DNA of 64,000 nucleotides from Bacillus sp. ISL-45 (GTDB taxonomy: Bacteria; Bacillota; Bacilli; Bacillales; Cytobacillaceae): NCBI RefSeq assembly GCF_018613195.1, contig NZ_JAGGQQ010000010.1:62001-126000 (forward strand). The letters are read 5' to 3'. The notes beneath the pieces are model-generated. The model was given only the letters and a program-made list of their open reading frames with translations. It was not told where the DNA came from and ran no database searches. Position 1 is the stretch's first letter; each line of letters starts with the position of its first letter. This document shows positions 36,445 to 44,385 of the stretch, piece by piece. The position numbers were made by a program, and so were the translations under genes.

Positions 36445-37808
36445 TACAAGAGGCCGTATTTATTTAGCTTTTCATAAAGTGTCGACCTGCTGATCCCCAG
36501 TTCCCTCCCCACCCTTGCTTTATCGTCTTTATTCCTTTCCAGACTTTGCTTCAACACCCATTGTTCTGTTTCTTCAACAATATCCTTAAGCTTTTTGTTC
36601 TTGAATCGGTAAATGGCTGTTTGTGATTGCAGGTAATCCGGCAATGACTCCAGCGTAATCTGTTCTCCTTTTGTCAAATGAACCGCAGCTTCAATGACAT
36701 TTTCAAGTTCTCGGATGTTTCCAGGCCAGCTGTATGATTTAAGAATTTCCATTACGTTACTATCAATTCCTGCAATCCGCTTGCCTAATCGATTCGTGAC
36801 CTTGGCAATAAAATAGGCAATCAGCAGCGTTAAGTCCTCAGCGCGTTCTCTTAATGGAGGAACACTGAAAGGAACGACATTGATCCGATAAAATAAATCC
36901 TCCCTGAATCGTTTCTCCTCAATCATGTTCTCAAGAGGCCTGTTTGTGGCAGCAATAATCCGGACATTAACCGAAATCGATTTTGTTGAACCAATCGGTT
37001 CTATCTCCCCATCCTGTAAGGCACGCAAAAGTTTTACCTGCATGCTTAGCGGCATGTCTCCAATTTCATCCAGGAAAAGGGTCCCGCCATCAGCCAATTG
37101 GAACTTTCCCTTTTTGCCTCCTTTTTTCGCACCTGTAAACGCTCCTTCTTCATAACCAAACAACTCTGATTCAAGCAGGTTTTCAGGGATTGCTCCGCAG
37201 TTCACCTTAATGAACGGCTTCCGGCTTCTGCCGCTTAACTGGTGAATGCTGTGGGCGAACAATTCCTTGCCCGTTCCGCTCTCTCCCCTGATCAGAATGG
37301 AAATATCGCTGTTGGATACCATTTTTACTTTTTCTTTTAAACTGATAATCTGCTGGGACTCGCCAAGGATGTCATCAAGAGTATACTTCACGCCAGAATC
37401 AATCTTCTGGATGTATGGCTGCATCCTGGTCAGCAGGCTTTTTACATGGCTGTCCATTTTCATCCATTCTTGTGTATCCCTGAAAAACACCGTTCCAAAT
37501 GCTGCAATTACTTCGCCATTTTTAATGATGGGCACCCGGTTGGCAATCATATAGTTGCCCTTGATGAATTGCAGGTCAGCCAGCTCCTCTTTTCCAGTCT
37601 GGGCCACAATATGCATCCTTGTATTCTCGATCACTTCAGTCACATGCCTGCCTATCGTCTCTTCACGATTGACTTCAAGGAATTCACAGTAATTATGATT
37701 GATATAGATAATCCTTCCTTCTCGATCAACCACAACAAGCCATTCAAACGCATTCTCGACAATGGTTTCAATAATATCTGCCGGGATATGTAAAAGATTC
37801 GTTTTCAT
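36444..37808 (-). CDS. Sigma-54-dependent activator with PAS domain
   Basis: 454 residues. An N-terminal PAS sensor (residues 10-110: AFEWLVVVDREGRIIYINHNYCEFLEV) is followed by an AAA+ central domain with Walker A GESGTGKE near residue 178, the sigma-54 contact loop GAFTGA near residue 223, Walker B GGTLFLDEIGDM and the R-finger region, then a Fis-type helix-turn-helix (DKARVGRELGISRSTLYEKLNKYG). RocR/AcoR-type architecture. It should activate the adjacent sigma-54 promoter of the permease-dehydrogenase unit; the ligand sensed by PAS is unknown. Confidence 0.92.
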   Translation of the reverse strand: MKTNLLHIPADIIETIVENAFEWLVVVDREGRIIYINHNYCEFLEVNREETIGRHVTEVIENTRMHIVAQTGKEELADLQFIKGNYMIANRVPIIKNGEVIAAFGTVFFRDTQEWMKMDSHVKSLLTRMQPYIQKIDSGVKYTLDDILGESQQIISLKEKVKMVSNSDISILIRGESGTGKELFAHSIHQLSGRSRKPFIKVNCGAIPENLLESELFGYEEGAFTGAKKGGKKGKFQLADGGTLFLDEIGDMPLSMQVKLLRALQDGEIEPIGSTKSISVNVRIIAATNRPLENMIEEKRFREDLFYRINVVPFSVPPLRERAEDLTLLIAYFIAKVTNRLGKRIAGIDSNVMEILKSYSWPGNIRELENVIEAAVHLTKGEQITLESLPDYLQSQTAIYRFKNKKLKDIVEETEQWVLKQSLERNKDDKARVGRELGISRSTLYEKLNKYGLL

Positions 37809-37873
37809 AATCCGCCACCTGGTTTTTCTTTCGATTTTATCATATTTTTCTGAAAACTATAGATAACATAAAA

Positions 37874-37897
37874 AAAGCACCTGAAAATAGGTGCTTT
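37874..37897 (-). terminator. Terminator of cueP
   Basis: AAAGCACCT-ATTTTC-AGGTGCTTT followed by TTTT on the minus strand. Confidence 0.92.
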
Positions 37898-37900
37898 AGT

Positions 37901-38431
37901 CTACATAAGCTGCATTGTGGTAATGCAAGTGGCGTCATTCTGAAAAGTGGATATTTCTGATTCAACCGTTTTGCCGTTATATCCAATCTTTGTATTGAAC
38001 TTTTTATCACGCGGGAGCCACAAATCGATGAAACCATTCTGATGGGACGTCATTTTCTCATCAACGACCACGTTACCGTCTTCATCCTCAATATATACAT
38101 CAAACTCTTTTTCTGCCAGTTCACCTTGACAACCTGTCAAGCTATGATTCGCTCAAGGATGGGTTTGATTTTCGTAAGGCGCGATTGAGACGAAGAAGTC
38201 TTCGTCTGATATGTCATAGACTTGCTTGTCCCCTTCACTGTCATCAATTGTCACTTCTTGTGAGGTGATGGAAGCTTTATGGCCCTTAATTTCGCCCGTG
38301 CTGTAATCACTCACCAATTCCTTGATGTTCTCTTGTTGTTTTTCAGGTTGAGCAGATTTTTCTTCTTCACCACTACAGCCAGTTAATATACCGGCAGCCA
38401 AAAACGCAATTCCGAGGAGTTTAAACTTCAA
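37901..38431 (-). CDS. cueP: CueP copper-binding lipoprotein with in-frame UGA (candidate selenoprotein)
   Basis: Read through one TGA (38153-38155) this is a 176-residue CueP-family protein. Residues 1-19 are a lipoprotein signal with lipobox ILTGC. The sequence around the TGA is VSIAPYENQTHP-[UGA]-ANHSLTGCQGE, then FIDLWLPRDKKF and TFQNDATCITTMQL. The family carries Cys-x7-Cys and a third Cys 68 residues further; from memory Salmonella CueP uses Cys96, Cys104 and Cys172. Here UGA93, Cys101 and Cys169 reproduce exactly that spacing, so UGA replaces the first metal-binding Cys. No frameshift is needed and no other stop occurs. The codons after UGA form a SECIS-like hairpin. TTG start 38431 follows AAGGGGGTGA. 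The alternative is a TGC-to-TGA nonsense mutation. Confidence 0.75.
38114..38155 (-). promoter_or_regulatory. SECIS-like hairpin directly after the cueP UGA
   Basis: Minus strand: UGA, 11 nt (GCGAAUCAUAG), then CUUGACA-GGU-UGUCAAG, a perfect 7-bp stem with loop GGU (38127-38143). The loop begins 18 nt after the UGA. As I recall, E. coli fdhF has the same 18-nt distance and an AGGUCU apical loop. Confidence 0.7.
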
Positions 38432-38495
38432 CCCATTCACCCCCTTGTCTTTCAAAAATGATTATATCATAAACTCACAGTCCTATATTAGAAGT

Positions 38496-38533
38496 AAAAT
38501 ATGCATTTTCTATCGAGAAAAAATGCATATTTT
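38496..38533. promoter_or_regulatory. AT-rich inverted repeat upstream of cueP
   Basis: AAAATATGCATTTT, 10-nt spacer, AAAATGCATATTTT; a 14-bp perfect inverted repeat 65-100 bp upstream of the cueP start. Candidate operator for a metal-responsive repressor, identity unknown. Confidence 0.5.
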
Positions 38534-38611
38534 GTGACTGATTGCAAAGGGGTACAGGCGTCTTGTTCAATCCAGAAAACTCTGGTACCGGACAATCTCC
38601 AAAGTTTAAAA

Positions 38612-38641
38612 AAAGAGCCGGGCACCCTGGCCCAGCTCTTT
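38612..38641 (-). terminator. Terminator of the MFS gene
   Basis: AAAGAGC-T-GGGC, loop, GCCC-G-GCTCTTT followed by TTTT on the minus strand. Confidence 0.9.
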
Positions 38642-38650
38642 GCTGATTTT

Positions 38651-39838
38651 CTATGCTTGTGCAGCAACGTTATGTGATTCCCTTATTTTCCGGTCGTAGA
38701 TGACAGTAGTGAAAATACCGACAAACATGAGCGCAATCAGGATTGCGAATAACATTGGCATACCGTATAGGTCGACAAGAATCCCGCCCATAAGCGGGCC
38801 GATCATCCTGCCGCCAGTTGCGGTGCTGTTGACAATCCCCTGGTAAAAGCCTTCCCGGCCTTTTGGCGCCAGGTCATTTGCGATTGTCGGTACAGCCGGC
38901 CAGATTAGCATTTCCCCAATCGTCAGGATCACCATACCGGCCACGAAGCCTGAGAATGCATTGGCTCCTGCAGCAACTGCATAGGAAACCATGAAGATAA
39001 CCATGCCGATGATGATTTGGAGCTTCAATTTATTCTGGAACGGCTTGATCAGCCTGTTCACAATTGGCTGGCCAAGAACGATCAAAGCACCGTTGATTGT
39101 CCAGAGGATGCTGTATTGATTCAGGGAAATGTTCAATTCCTGAGTATAAGCGGCAATCGTTGTTTGCCATTGGACGTAACCAACCCAGCAAAGCAAGTAG
39201 CCAACAGCAAGGATAAGAAGTGCATACAGCTTTGTATGGCTTTTGACCGCACCATTCTCCTGGAGTACATTCGTCTGCTTCGCTGCCCGGGTGTCGATGC
39301 TGCGATAGCCAAAAATAGCGATCATCATAAATATCAGGTACATGGCTGCGTTGGCCATGAAAATCAGCTGGAATGAATAAGATGCGACAAGCCCGCCAAG
39401 CGCGGCTCCCACTGCAACTCCGAGGTTCTGTGCCACATAAATGGCGTTGAACGCTTTACGGCCGCCTTCCTTCCACACCGAACCCGCCATTGCATACATA
39501 GCCGGAAAGACGATTCCAGATCCAAAACCAACCACTGTCAAAAAGAAAATATATTGCGGCCAGCCTGGCCATAGGGTTAGGCCAAGCAGCGCCAGGATGG
39601 TAATGCTGATTCCAAGAATGATAGACTTATATCCGCCAATTTTATCAAAAAGACTGCCGCCAAAAAGATTGCCAATAACGCTTGCTGCAGAATTAAGCAT
39701 CAATACGATGCCGGCAACAGACAAGGATTTGCCAAGGTGCTCATGTATATAGATAGTGTTCAAAGGCCATAAAAAAGAGGAACCAGTAACATTGACTGCC
39801 ATCCCGATAATTAAAAGCCATAAGGCTCTAGGCATCAT
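38651..39838 (-). CDS. MFS transporter (YttB-like)
   Basis: 395 residues with about 12 membrane segments. Opening ALWLLIIGMAVNVTGSSFLWPLNTIYIHEHLGKSLSVAGI is like the YttB group of the major facilitator superfamily. The loop 2-3 motif GGSLFDKIGGYKSII is present. Function is probably drug or small-molecule efflux, but no substrate is known. Monocistronic between cueP and the nrf cluster. Confidence 0.82.
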   Translation of the reverse strand: MMPRALWLLIIGMAVNVTGSSFLWPLNTIYIHEHLGKSLSVAGIVLMLNSAASVIGNLFGGSLFDKIGGYKSIILGISITILALLGLTLWPGWPQYIFFLTVVGFGSGIVFPAMYAMAGSVWKEGGRKAFNAIYVAQNLGVAVGAALGGLVASYSFQLIFMANAAMYLIFMMIAIFGYRSIDTRAAKQTNVLQENGAVKSHTKLYALLILAVGYLLCWVGYVQWQTTIAAYTQELNISLNQYSILWTINGALIVLGQPIVNRLIKPFQNKLKLQIIIGMVIFMVSYAVAAGANAFSGFVAGMVILTIGEMLIWPAVPTIANDLAPKGREGFYQGIVNSTATGGRMIGPLMGGILVDLYGMPMLFAILIALMFVGIFTTVIYDRKIRESHNVAAQA

Positions 39839-40192
39839 TCAACGCCTTCTTTCACAAATAAATTTCGAATACCAAAGTAATTTTAGAGGTTTTCACAATT
39901 GGTTGCAATAGGAATTTAAGCAGGGATATGAAGTTGAAATTTTCTATTTTTTTCGGGGAGGTTTTTTAGGTTTAAATGGAAAAATTCCGCTGTTTTTCCT
40001 GTTGGCAAATTACCTTCGTTTCCGCGAATATAATTGTGATTGTTGAGCAAACATGTGCCCGAAGTCAATCTTTCTAACGAGGCACGGTCACAAGTCGTGG
40101 CAACATATGGCCTAAAACAATCTTCCTGGAACGCTATGATGATTTCTCCATCTCCCTCCTTGACACTTACAGAAATTTCTGCAAAACTAAAG
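39839..40192. other. Intergenic, possible weak ORF only
   Basis: About 350 bp between the MFS start and the nrfA terminator. A minus-strand frame (39916-40206, 96 codons) exists, but its ATG lies inside the nrfA terminator, it has no ribosome site and its codon use is unremarkable, so I do not call a gene. Confidence 0.5.
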
Positions 40193-40228
40193 AAAACACC
40201 GTACAAACTACCATTTGCACAGTGTTTT
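40193..40228 (-). terminator. Terminator of the ccm-nrf cluster
   Basis: AAAACACT-GTGCAAA, loop, TTTGTAC-GGTGTTTT then CTTTAGTTTT on the minus strand, 32 bp after the nrfA stop. Confidence 0.85.
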
Positions 40229-40260
40229 CGTATTTATCTTTTCTCTAAATTTACTATTCT

Positions 40261-41694
40261 CTATTTTTTTGGAGCTGGCTGTTGTGCCGGGAAGTAACTG
40301 TTCACTGCTTTCTCTTTCTTCTTGAAGTTATCTTTTTCGTCGAAAACAGCCTTCTTCACTTTTTCAATCTCTTCTTTGACCTCTTCCAGATTTACACCCT
40401 TCTTGATCAACTCTTCGATGGCAAGATTGATTGCCTCATTCGATTCTTCTATCGATACTCTCAGTGAATCCATTGCTCCCTGCGGATTATGGAATCCTGC
40501 AGCACTTTCAGCTGCAACAATATCCCAGAACCATTGACCTTTCCTGATATGCTCCTGAGCCTGCTTGATTTTCTCCTCGCTTACTCCAGAAGTGATCATC
40601 TTATTCACGTAATAGTGTGAGGTGATCGAAATATCCTCAGCTTTATGAAGTGCTTCCATATGTTTATCCTGGATACCGATTACTCGGTCCTTCAGCTCAT
40701 CCATATCCCTGTTGGTATGGCAGGTTGCACATGACTGATCCATTGTCTTAAGCGGTGATGTCCACCAGTGTGAGCTGATTTTCTTTTTGCCGTCAACCCT
40801 GTCATATGGCATGTGGCAGTCTGAACATGTAACCCCTGCTTCACCATGCGGACCTTCGATATGAGTCTCAAAGTCAGGGTGCTGCGCTTTTAGCATTGGC
40901 GTTCCTGAGACATTGTGGACCCAGTCCTTCTCAAAACCTTGCTCCTTAGCAGTAGTTTCGTAGTATTCGTACATATCTTCCGGCTCAAAGCCGTTTGCCC
41001 AAGGGTAAGTTACTTCTCCATTGTCTGCGGCAAAATAGTACTCTACGTGGCACTGTCCGCAAACATAGTTTCTCATGTCATTCTTCGTTGGGTTGGACAT
41101 GTCGATTCCCTGTGACTCCATTGCCTTAATGAAGCTAGGACGTGTTACGCGCAAATCCATTGTCTGCGGGTCATGGCAGTCCGAGCAGCCGATCGGTGAA
41201 TGGCCCATTGCTTCTGCCTTTGGCCAAATGTCTTCGTTAAAATTGCCGCCCCAGTAATCGTCGCCCATTTCCTCAATCATGTGAGGAACAGCAGTCGACT
41301 TACAGGTTAAGCATGATCCGATTGATTTGTCAGTGATACGCGCAATCGCCCGAACATCCTCATTTGCATAGATATGGCCGCGGTCCTCATTATACTCAGT
41401 CGCAAAGCCATAGCCGTTAAAAAGGACTGGCAGATAAGGTTCCTTATCATGGTCGAACTTGCTTCGTTTGACGGAACCGCTGTACTTCGTATCCTCCATT
41501 TTTTCATTTTGCTTGTAGCTGTCATATTGCAGCGGGAAAAGGTCCTTGAAGGCCTCATTGCTGATTTCGTCTTTGCTCAGCCCCGTTTTCAGCTCGCTTG
41601 CGGAAGTTGCTTCTTCTTCCGAGCTGGAGCAGCCTGTTATGATGAGCATGACAGCCGCAAGGAGCAAAAATGCCCAGCGGAAATTTCTAGCCAT
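40261..41694 (-). CDS. nrfA: Ammonia-forming cytochrome c nitrite reductase NrfA
   Basis: 477 residues with five heme motifs: the active-site CLTCK (about residue 127, the CxxCK type unique to NrfA) and four CxxCH (CSDCH about 171, CGQCH 213, CSDCH 291, CATCH 323). It reduces nitrite to ammonium by six electrons. Residues 1-22 are a lipoprotein signal with lipobox IITGC, so the enzyme should be lipid-anchored outside the cell, as expected without an outer membrane. It overlaps the nrfH stop by 8 bp. The C-terminal tail is lysine-rich. Confidence 0.96.
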   Translation of the reverse strand: MARNFRWAFLLLAAVMLIITGCSSSEEEATSASELKTGLSKDEISNEAFKDLFPLQYDSYKQNEKMEDTKYSGSVKRSKFDHDKEPYLPVLFNGYGFATEYNEDRGHIYANEDVRAIARITDKSIGSCLTCKSTAVPHMIEEMGDDYWGGNFNEDIWPKAEAMGHSPIGCSDCHDPQTMDLRVTRPSFIKAMESQGIDMSNPTKNDMRNYVCGQCHVEYYFAADNGEVTYPWANGFEPEDMYEYYETTAKEQGFEKDWVHNVSGTPMLKAQHPDFETHIEGPHGEAGVTCSDCHMPYDRVDGKKKISSHWWTSPLKTMDQSCATCHTNRDMDELKDRVIGIQDKHMEALHKAEDISITSHYYVNKMITSGVSEEKIKQAQEHIRKGQWFWDIVAAESAAGFHNPQGAMDSLRVSIEESNEAINLAIEELIKKGVNLEEVKEEIEKVKKAVFDEKDNFKKKEKAVNSYFPAQQPAPKK

Positions 41695-42220
41695 TGTTCA
41701 TCGTACCTCCTTTATTTTCTAAAAGCTCGCCTGGTTTCGGCGGTTTAAAATAATCCTCTGTTTTGAAGCCTTTGCCGTGCGGCACTGCCTGGTGGCAGCT
41801 TGAACAGCTGTCTTTCGCATCATGTGAAACGTTGTCCAGTGTATTCTCATGGCAACTGATGCAGTTCTCATTTATGACTTCTTCAGAACCTTCCGTTGCA
41901 TGCAGTACCTTCGGGATTTTTGCCTCGCCCAGTGTATTGAAATACACATGCGTCATCCCGGCCTTTGCCTTATAGGTGTATTTATTAACCATACTATCGT
42001 GCGGTAAATGGCAGTCGCCGCAGGACAGACCGGCGTGGTTGGAATCAGAGAACGAGTCATGGACCTCTGTCATGATATGGCAGCTCGAGCAAAATTCAGG
42101 TGAATCCGTATAAGCAAGCGTTTTGACAGTGACGACAGAAACAATGATTCCAGCAAATACGCCAATGAATAACAGCATCTTTTTGTCTATTCCCAGTAGC
42201 TTTTTCAGCATCTTTTTCAC
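41687..42220 (-). CDS. nrfH: NrfH, tetraheme quinol dehydrogenase of the nitrite reductase
   Basis: 177 residues of the NapC/NirT family: one N-terminal membrane anchor (residues 15-36) and four heme motifs, CSSCH (44-48, followed by I-M50, the Met-ligated heme 1 typical of NrfH), CGDCH, CISCH and CSSCH. It takes electrons from menaquinol and feeds NrfA. AAGGGAGGTG precedes the ATG. It overlaps nrfA, so the pair is translationally coupled. Confidence 0.95.
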   Translation of the reverse strand: MKKMLKKLLGIDKKMLLFIGVFAGIIVSVVTVKTLAYTDSPEFCSSCHIMTEVHDSFSDSNHAGLSCGDCHLPHDSMVNKYTYKAKAGMTHVYFNTLGEAKIPKVLHATEGSEEVINENCISCHENTLDNVSHDAKDSCSSCHQAVPHGKGFKTEDYFKPPKPGELLENKGGTMNNG

Positions 42221-42251
42221 CTCCCTTAAAGCGGATTCTTGCTATCTACTA

Positions 42252-42288
42252 AAAGCTGTATTCGCATGGTTCAACCGAAAACAGCTTT
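42252..42288 (-). promoter_or_regulatory. Hairpin between the thioredoxin gene and nrfH
   Basis: Minus strand AAAGCTGT-T-TTCG, 11-nt loop, CGAA-T-ACAGCTTT, not followed by a T run. It could be an RNA processing or stability element that sets nrfHA levels apart from the ccm genes. Confidence 0.5.
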
Positions 42289-42317
42289 ATTAAAACACGG
42301 ATGTGCTTTAACCAAGG

Positions 42318-42824
42318 TTATGGTGAAACTTTTTCCTGGATCATTTTGATTAAATCGTCTTTCGTTGTCGGGCCGGAGAAACGTTCAACAATGACGCCGT
42401 TTCCGTCGATGATGATGGTTTCAGGCTGGCCGATGACATTGTAATCCTTTGATATGTCTTCTTTTGTGTCTAAAAGATACGTAAGCTCAGAGCCGCTTTT
42501 CGAGATGTATTTTTCCATCCGTTTCTTCGATTCGCCTTTAGCAAGGATCAGCAGCTTTGCATCCTTATACTCTTTGCCGAACGCTTCCAGTTCAGGAGCT
42601 TCGTCAATGCACGGTGCGCACCAGGTTGCGAAAAAGTTAAGGACCACTGGCTGGCCTTTAAAATCCGATAATTTATAAGTGTTGCCTTCGATATCCTGCA
42701 GCTCAAACTCGATGGACTGGTCTCCAGGCTGGGCCGATGCTTTCCCTCCCAGTCCGCTGACCAAAAAGCCGAGAACTCCGATGACGGCAGCGATGACAAT
42801 GACCGGAACTATCTTTTTGCCCAT
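42318..42824 (-). CDS. TlpA/ResA-type thiol-disulfide oxidoreductase (CcmG role)
   Basis: 168 residues. An N-terminal membrane anchor (residues 4-30) is followed by an AhpC/TlpA-type thioredoxin domain with WCAPC (Cys69, Cys72) and the cis-Pro segment VIGQPETIIID. ResA and CcmG use this fold to reduce apocytochrome CxxCH cysteines before heme attachment. Position between ccmD and nrfH supports that role. I start at ATG 42824 (MGKKIVP); a GTG at 42833 is possible. Confidence 0.88.
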   Translation of the reverse strand: MGKKIVPVIVIAAVIGVLGFLVSGLGGKASAQPGDQSIEFELQDIEGNTYKLSDFKGQPVVLNFFATWCAPCIDEAPELEAFGKEYKDAKLLILAKGESKKRMEKYISKSGSELTYLLDTKEDISKDYNVIGQPETIIIDGNGVIVERFSGPTTKDDLIKMIQEKVSP

Positions 42825-42839
42825 TATATTCACCCGCTT

Positions 42840-42971
42840 TTAAAAATCTGAGTTCCATTCTTCAAGTAGTTCGAGCTCTTTCTTCAGCTGCTTCTGGCGG
42901 CGCCCAAGCACTAATACATAACCAGCGATCAACGTCCAAATAACTGAGTAAGCCATGAATAAGTAAGTCAT
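42840..42971 (-). CDS. ccmD: CcmD-like small membrane protein
   Basis: 43 residues (MTYLFMAYSVIWTLIAGYVL ... ELLEEWNSDF): one membrane segment followed by a charged tail with GRRQKQLKKELE, the normal make-up of CcmD. AAGGAGGAG lies 7 nt before the ATG. It is located right after ccmC, where CcmD normally sits. CcmD helps release holo-CcmE from the CcmABC complex. Confidence 0.8.
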   Translation of the reverse strand: MTYLFMAYSVIWTLIAGYVLVLGRRQKQLKKELELLEEWNSDF

Positions 42972-42991
42972 TTTAAACTCCTCCTTAGTGA

Positions 42992-43705
42992 TTATCCTGC
43001 AAGCTTTTCAATTGCTTTTGACTTTGCCTTTTTGACGATATGCCGCATTTTTTCAATTTCGATTCCTTTGCGCATCAAGAACGCGTAAAGCACGGTAATC
43101 GTAAAGATCGAGAATAGCAGTGCGACCAGCATATCTGGTTCGATTCCGCCGCCCGACTGGTTTTTGCCTTCACCGAAGACAACTGGATGAAGCTTCGTGT
43201 TCCACCAGCGGATGGCCATGAAGACGATCGGGACATTGATGACGCCAATAATGCCAAAAACAGCTGACAGCCTTGCGATTTTGTCCATCGACCCATCCAT
43301 CTTGCGGACGAACAGATAAGCAACATAGATGAACCATAGAATAAGGGTTGTCGCGAGGCGCGGCTCCCATGTCCACCATGTATTCCAGCTTGATTTTCCC
43401 CAGATCATCCCGGTGATCAGTGTGATTGTTGTAAAAAGAACGCCAATTTCTGCGGAGATTCCCGCATTGATATGATGCTGGAGTCTCGGCTTGATCAGCA
43501 CTCTCACGCTGTAATAACCCACGACACCGAATGCGAGGAAGGCGACCCAGGCACTGCCAACATGGAAGTAGAATATTTTTTGTGCAGCGCCCATCACCTT
43601 TTCAACCGGAGACCAAATAAAAATAAGATATAGTGCTATGAAAAATGATGGAATTAACGTGAATAGCAACAACCGGTCGATAATGCCAGTATTCTTTCTC
43701 ATCAT
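42992..43705 (-). CDS. ccmC: Heme exporter / heme-handling protein CcmC
   Basis: 237 residues, six membrane segments, and the tryptophan-rich heme-handling motif as WGKSSWNTWWTWEPRLAT (about residues 105-122), with conserved His residues in FYFHVGSAW and LHPVVFGEG. CcmC loads heme on CcmE. ATG 43705 follows GGAGGGG and overlaps the ccmB stop (ATGA). System I cytochrome c maturation is unusual in Bacillaceae, which normally use ResBC (System II). Confidence 0.92.
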   Translation of the reverse strand: MMRKNTGIIDRLLLFTLIPSFFIALYLIFIWSPVEKVMGAAQKIFYFHVGSAWVAFLAFGVVGYYSVRVLIKPRLQHHINAGISAEIGVLFTTITLITGMIWGKSSWNTWWTWEPRLATTLILWFIYVAYLFVRKMDGSMDKIARLSAVFGIIGVINVPIVFMAIRWWNTKLHPVVFGEGKNQSGGGIEPDMLVALLFSIFTITVLYAFLMRKGIEIEKMRHIVKKAKSKAIEKLAG

Positions 43706-44385
43706 GACCCCTCCATAATAAATTCGAATAAGAAAAAGCATGCAGCCAGGAACAATAAATCGTAAGCAGCCATCAATCTGATCCAGGAAGATGCATCCGC
43801 AATCATTTCATTTTCAAGAATGATTCTTGTCGCCTGGACCCCGGCGATCAGCAGCGGGCTTAGAAGCGGCAGCAGCAACACCGGCAAAAGCATCTCGCTG
43901 TTCTTTGCGTTCGCCGATAGCGCAGCCAGGAAGGTCCCGACTATGATGAAACCGAGCGTACCAATGATGACCACAAGGATGAACCAGCTTACTTTTCCAA
44001 AAAAGCGATAGTCGAACAGCAGAAACAAAACAGGGATGCTGACAAGCTGTACTGCCGTTACGAGGATGAAGTTCGCCAGCACCTTGCCAAGATAGATGCT
44101 CGAAGGATCGATTGGTGCCGAACGCAAACCTGTCAGTGCATCGTTTTCGTGCTCAGAAAGAAAGGAACGATTTAGTCCCAGAATTCCGGAAAACACGGTG
44201 ATCAGCCAGACAAGCCCTGGAATGACCGCTTTGACCATATTATTTGTCGGATCGAACGCAAAGCTGAAGATCAGGACGACGAGACTCGAGAAAATGACCA
44301 TCATCCCGATTGTCTGCTTAGTTTTGATCTCATTGCTCAGGTCTTTGCTGGCAATAGTCCACGCATCTTTAAGGATTGAAATCAT
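43702..44385 (-). CDS. ccmB: Heme exporter membrane protein CcmB
   Basis: 227 residues with six hydrophobic segments; matches CcmB in size, topology and motifs (EHENDALTGLRSAPIDPSSIYLGK; LLLPLLSPLLIAGVQATR). It forms the ABC-type complex with CcmA that releases holo-CcmE. Both ends overlap neighbours by 4 bp (ATGA with ccmA and ccmC). Confidence 0.92.
   Translation of the reverse strand: MISILKDAWTIASKDLSNEIKTKQTIGMMVIFSSLVVLIFSFAFDPTNNMVKAVIPGLVWLITVFSGILGLNRSFLSEHENDALTGLRSAPIDPSSIYLGKVLANFILVTAVQLVSIPVLFLLFDYRFFGKVSWFILVVIIGTLGFIIVGTFLAALSANAKNSEMLLPVLLLPLLSPLLIAGVQATRIILENEMIADASSWIRLMAAYDLLFLAACFFLFEFIMEGS

Noticed and set aside
37901-38140. Separate 79-codon gene starting at TTG 38140 (frame MTGCQGE)
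   Set aside because: It is the second half of the CueP frame, in phase with 38153-38455, and has no ribosome site of its own.
39916-40206. 96-codon minus-strand ORF after nrfA
   Set aside because: Its ATG lies in the nrfA terminator, there is no ribosome site, and no family is recognised.
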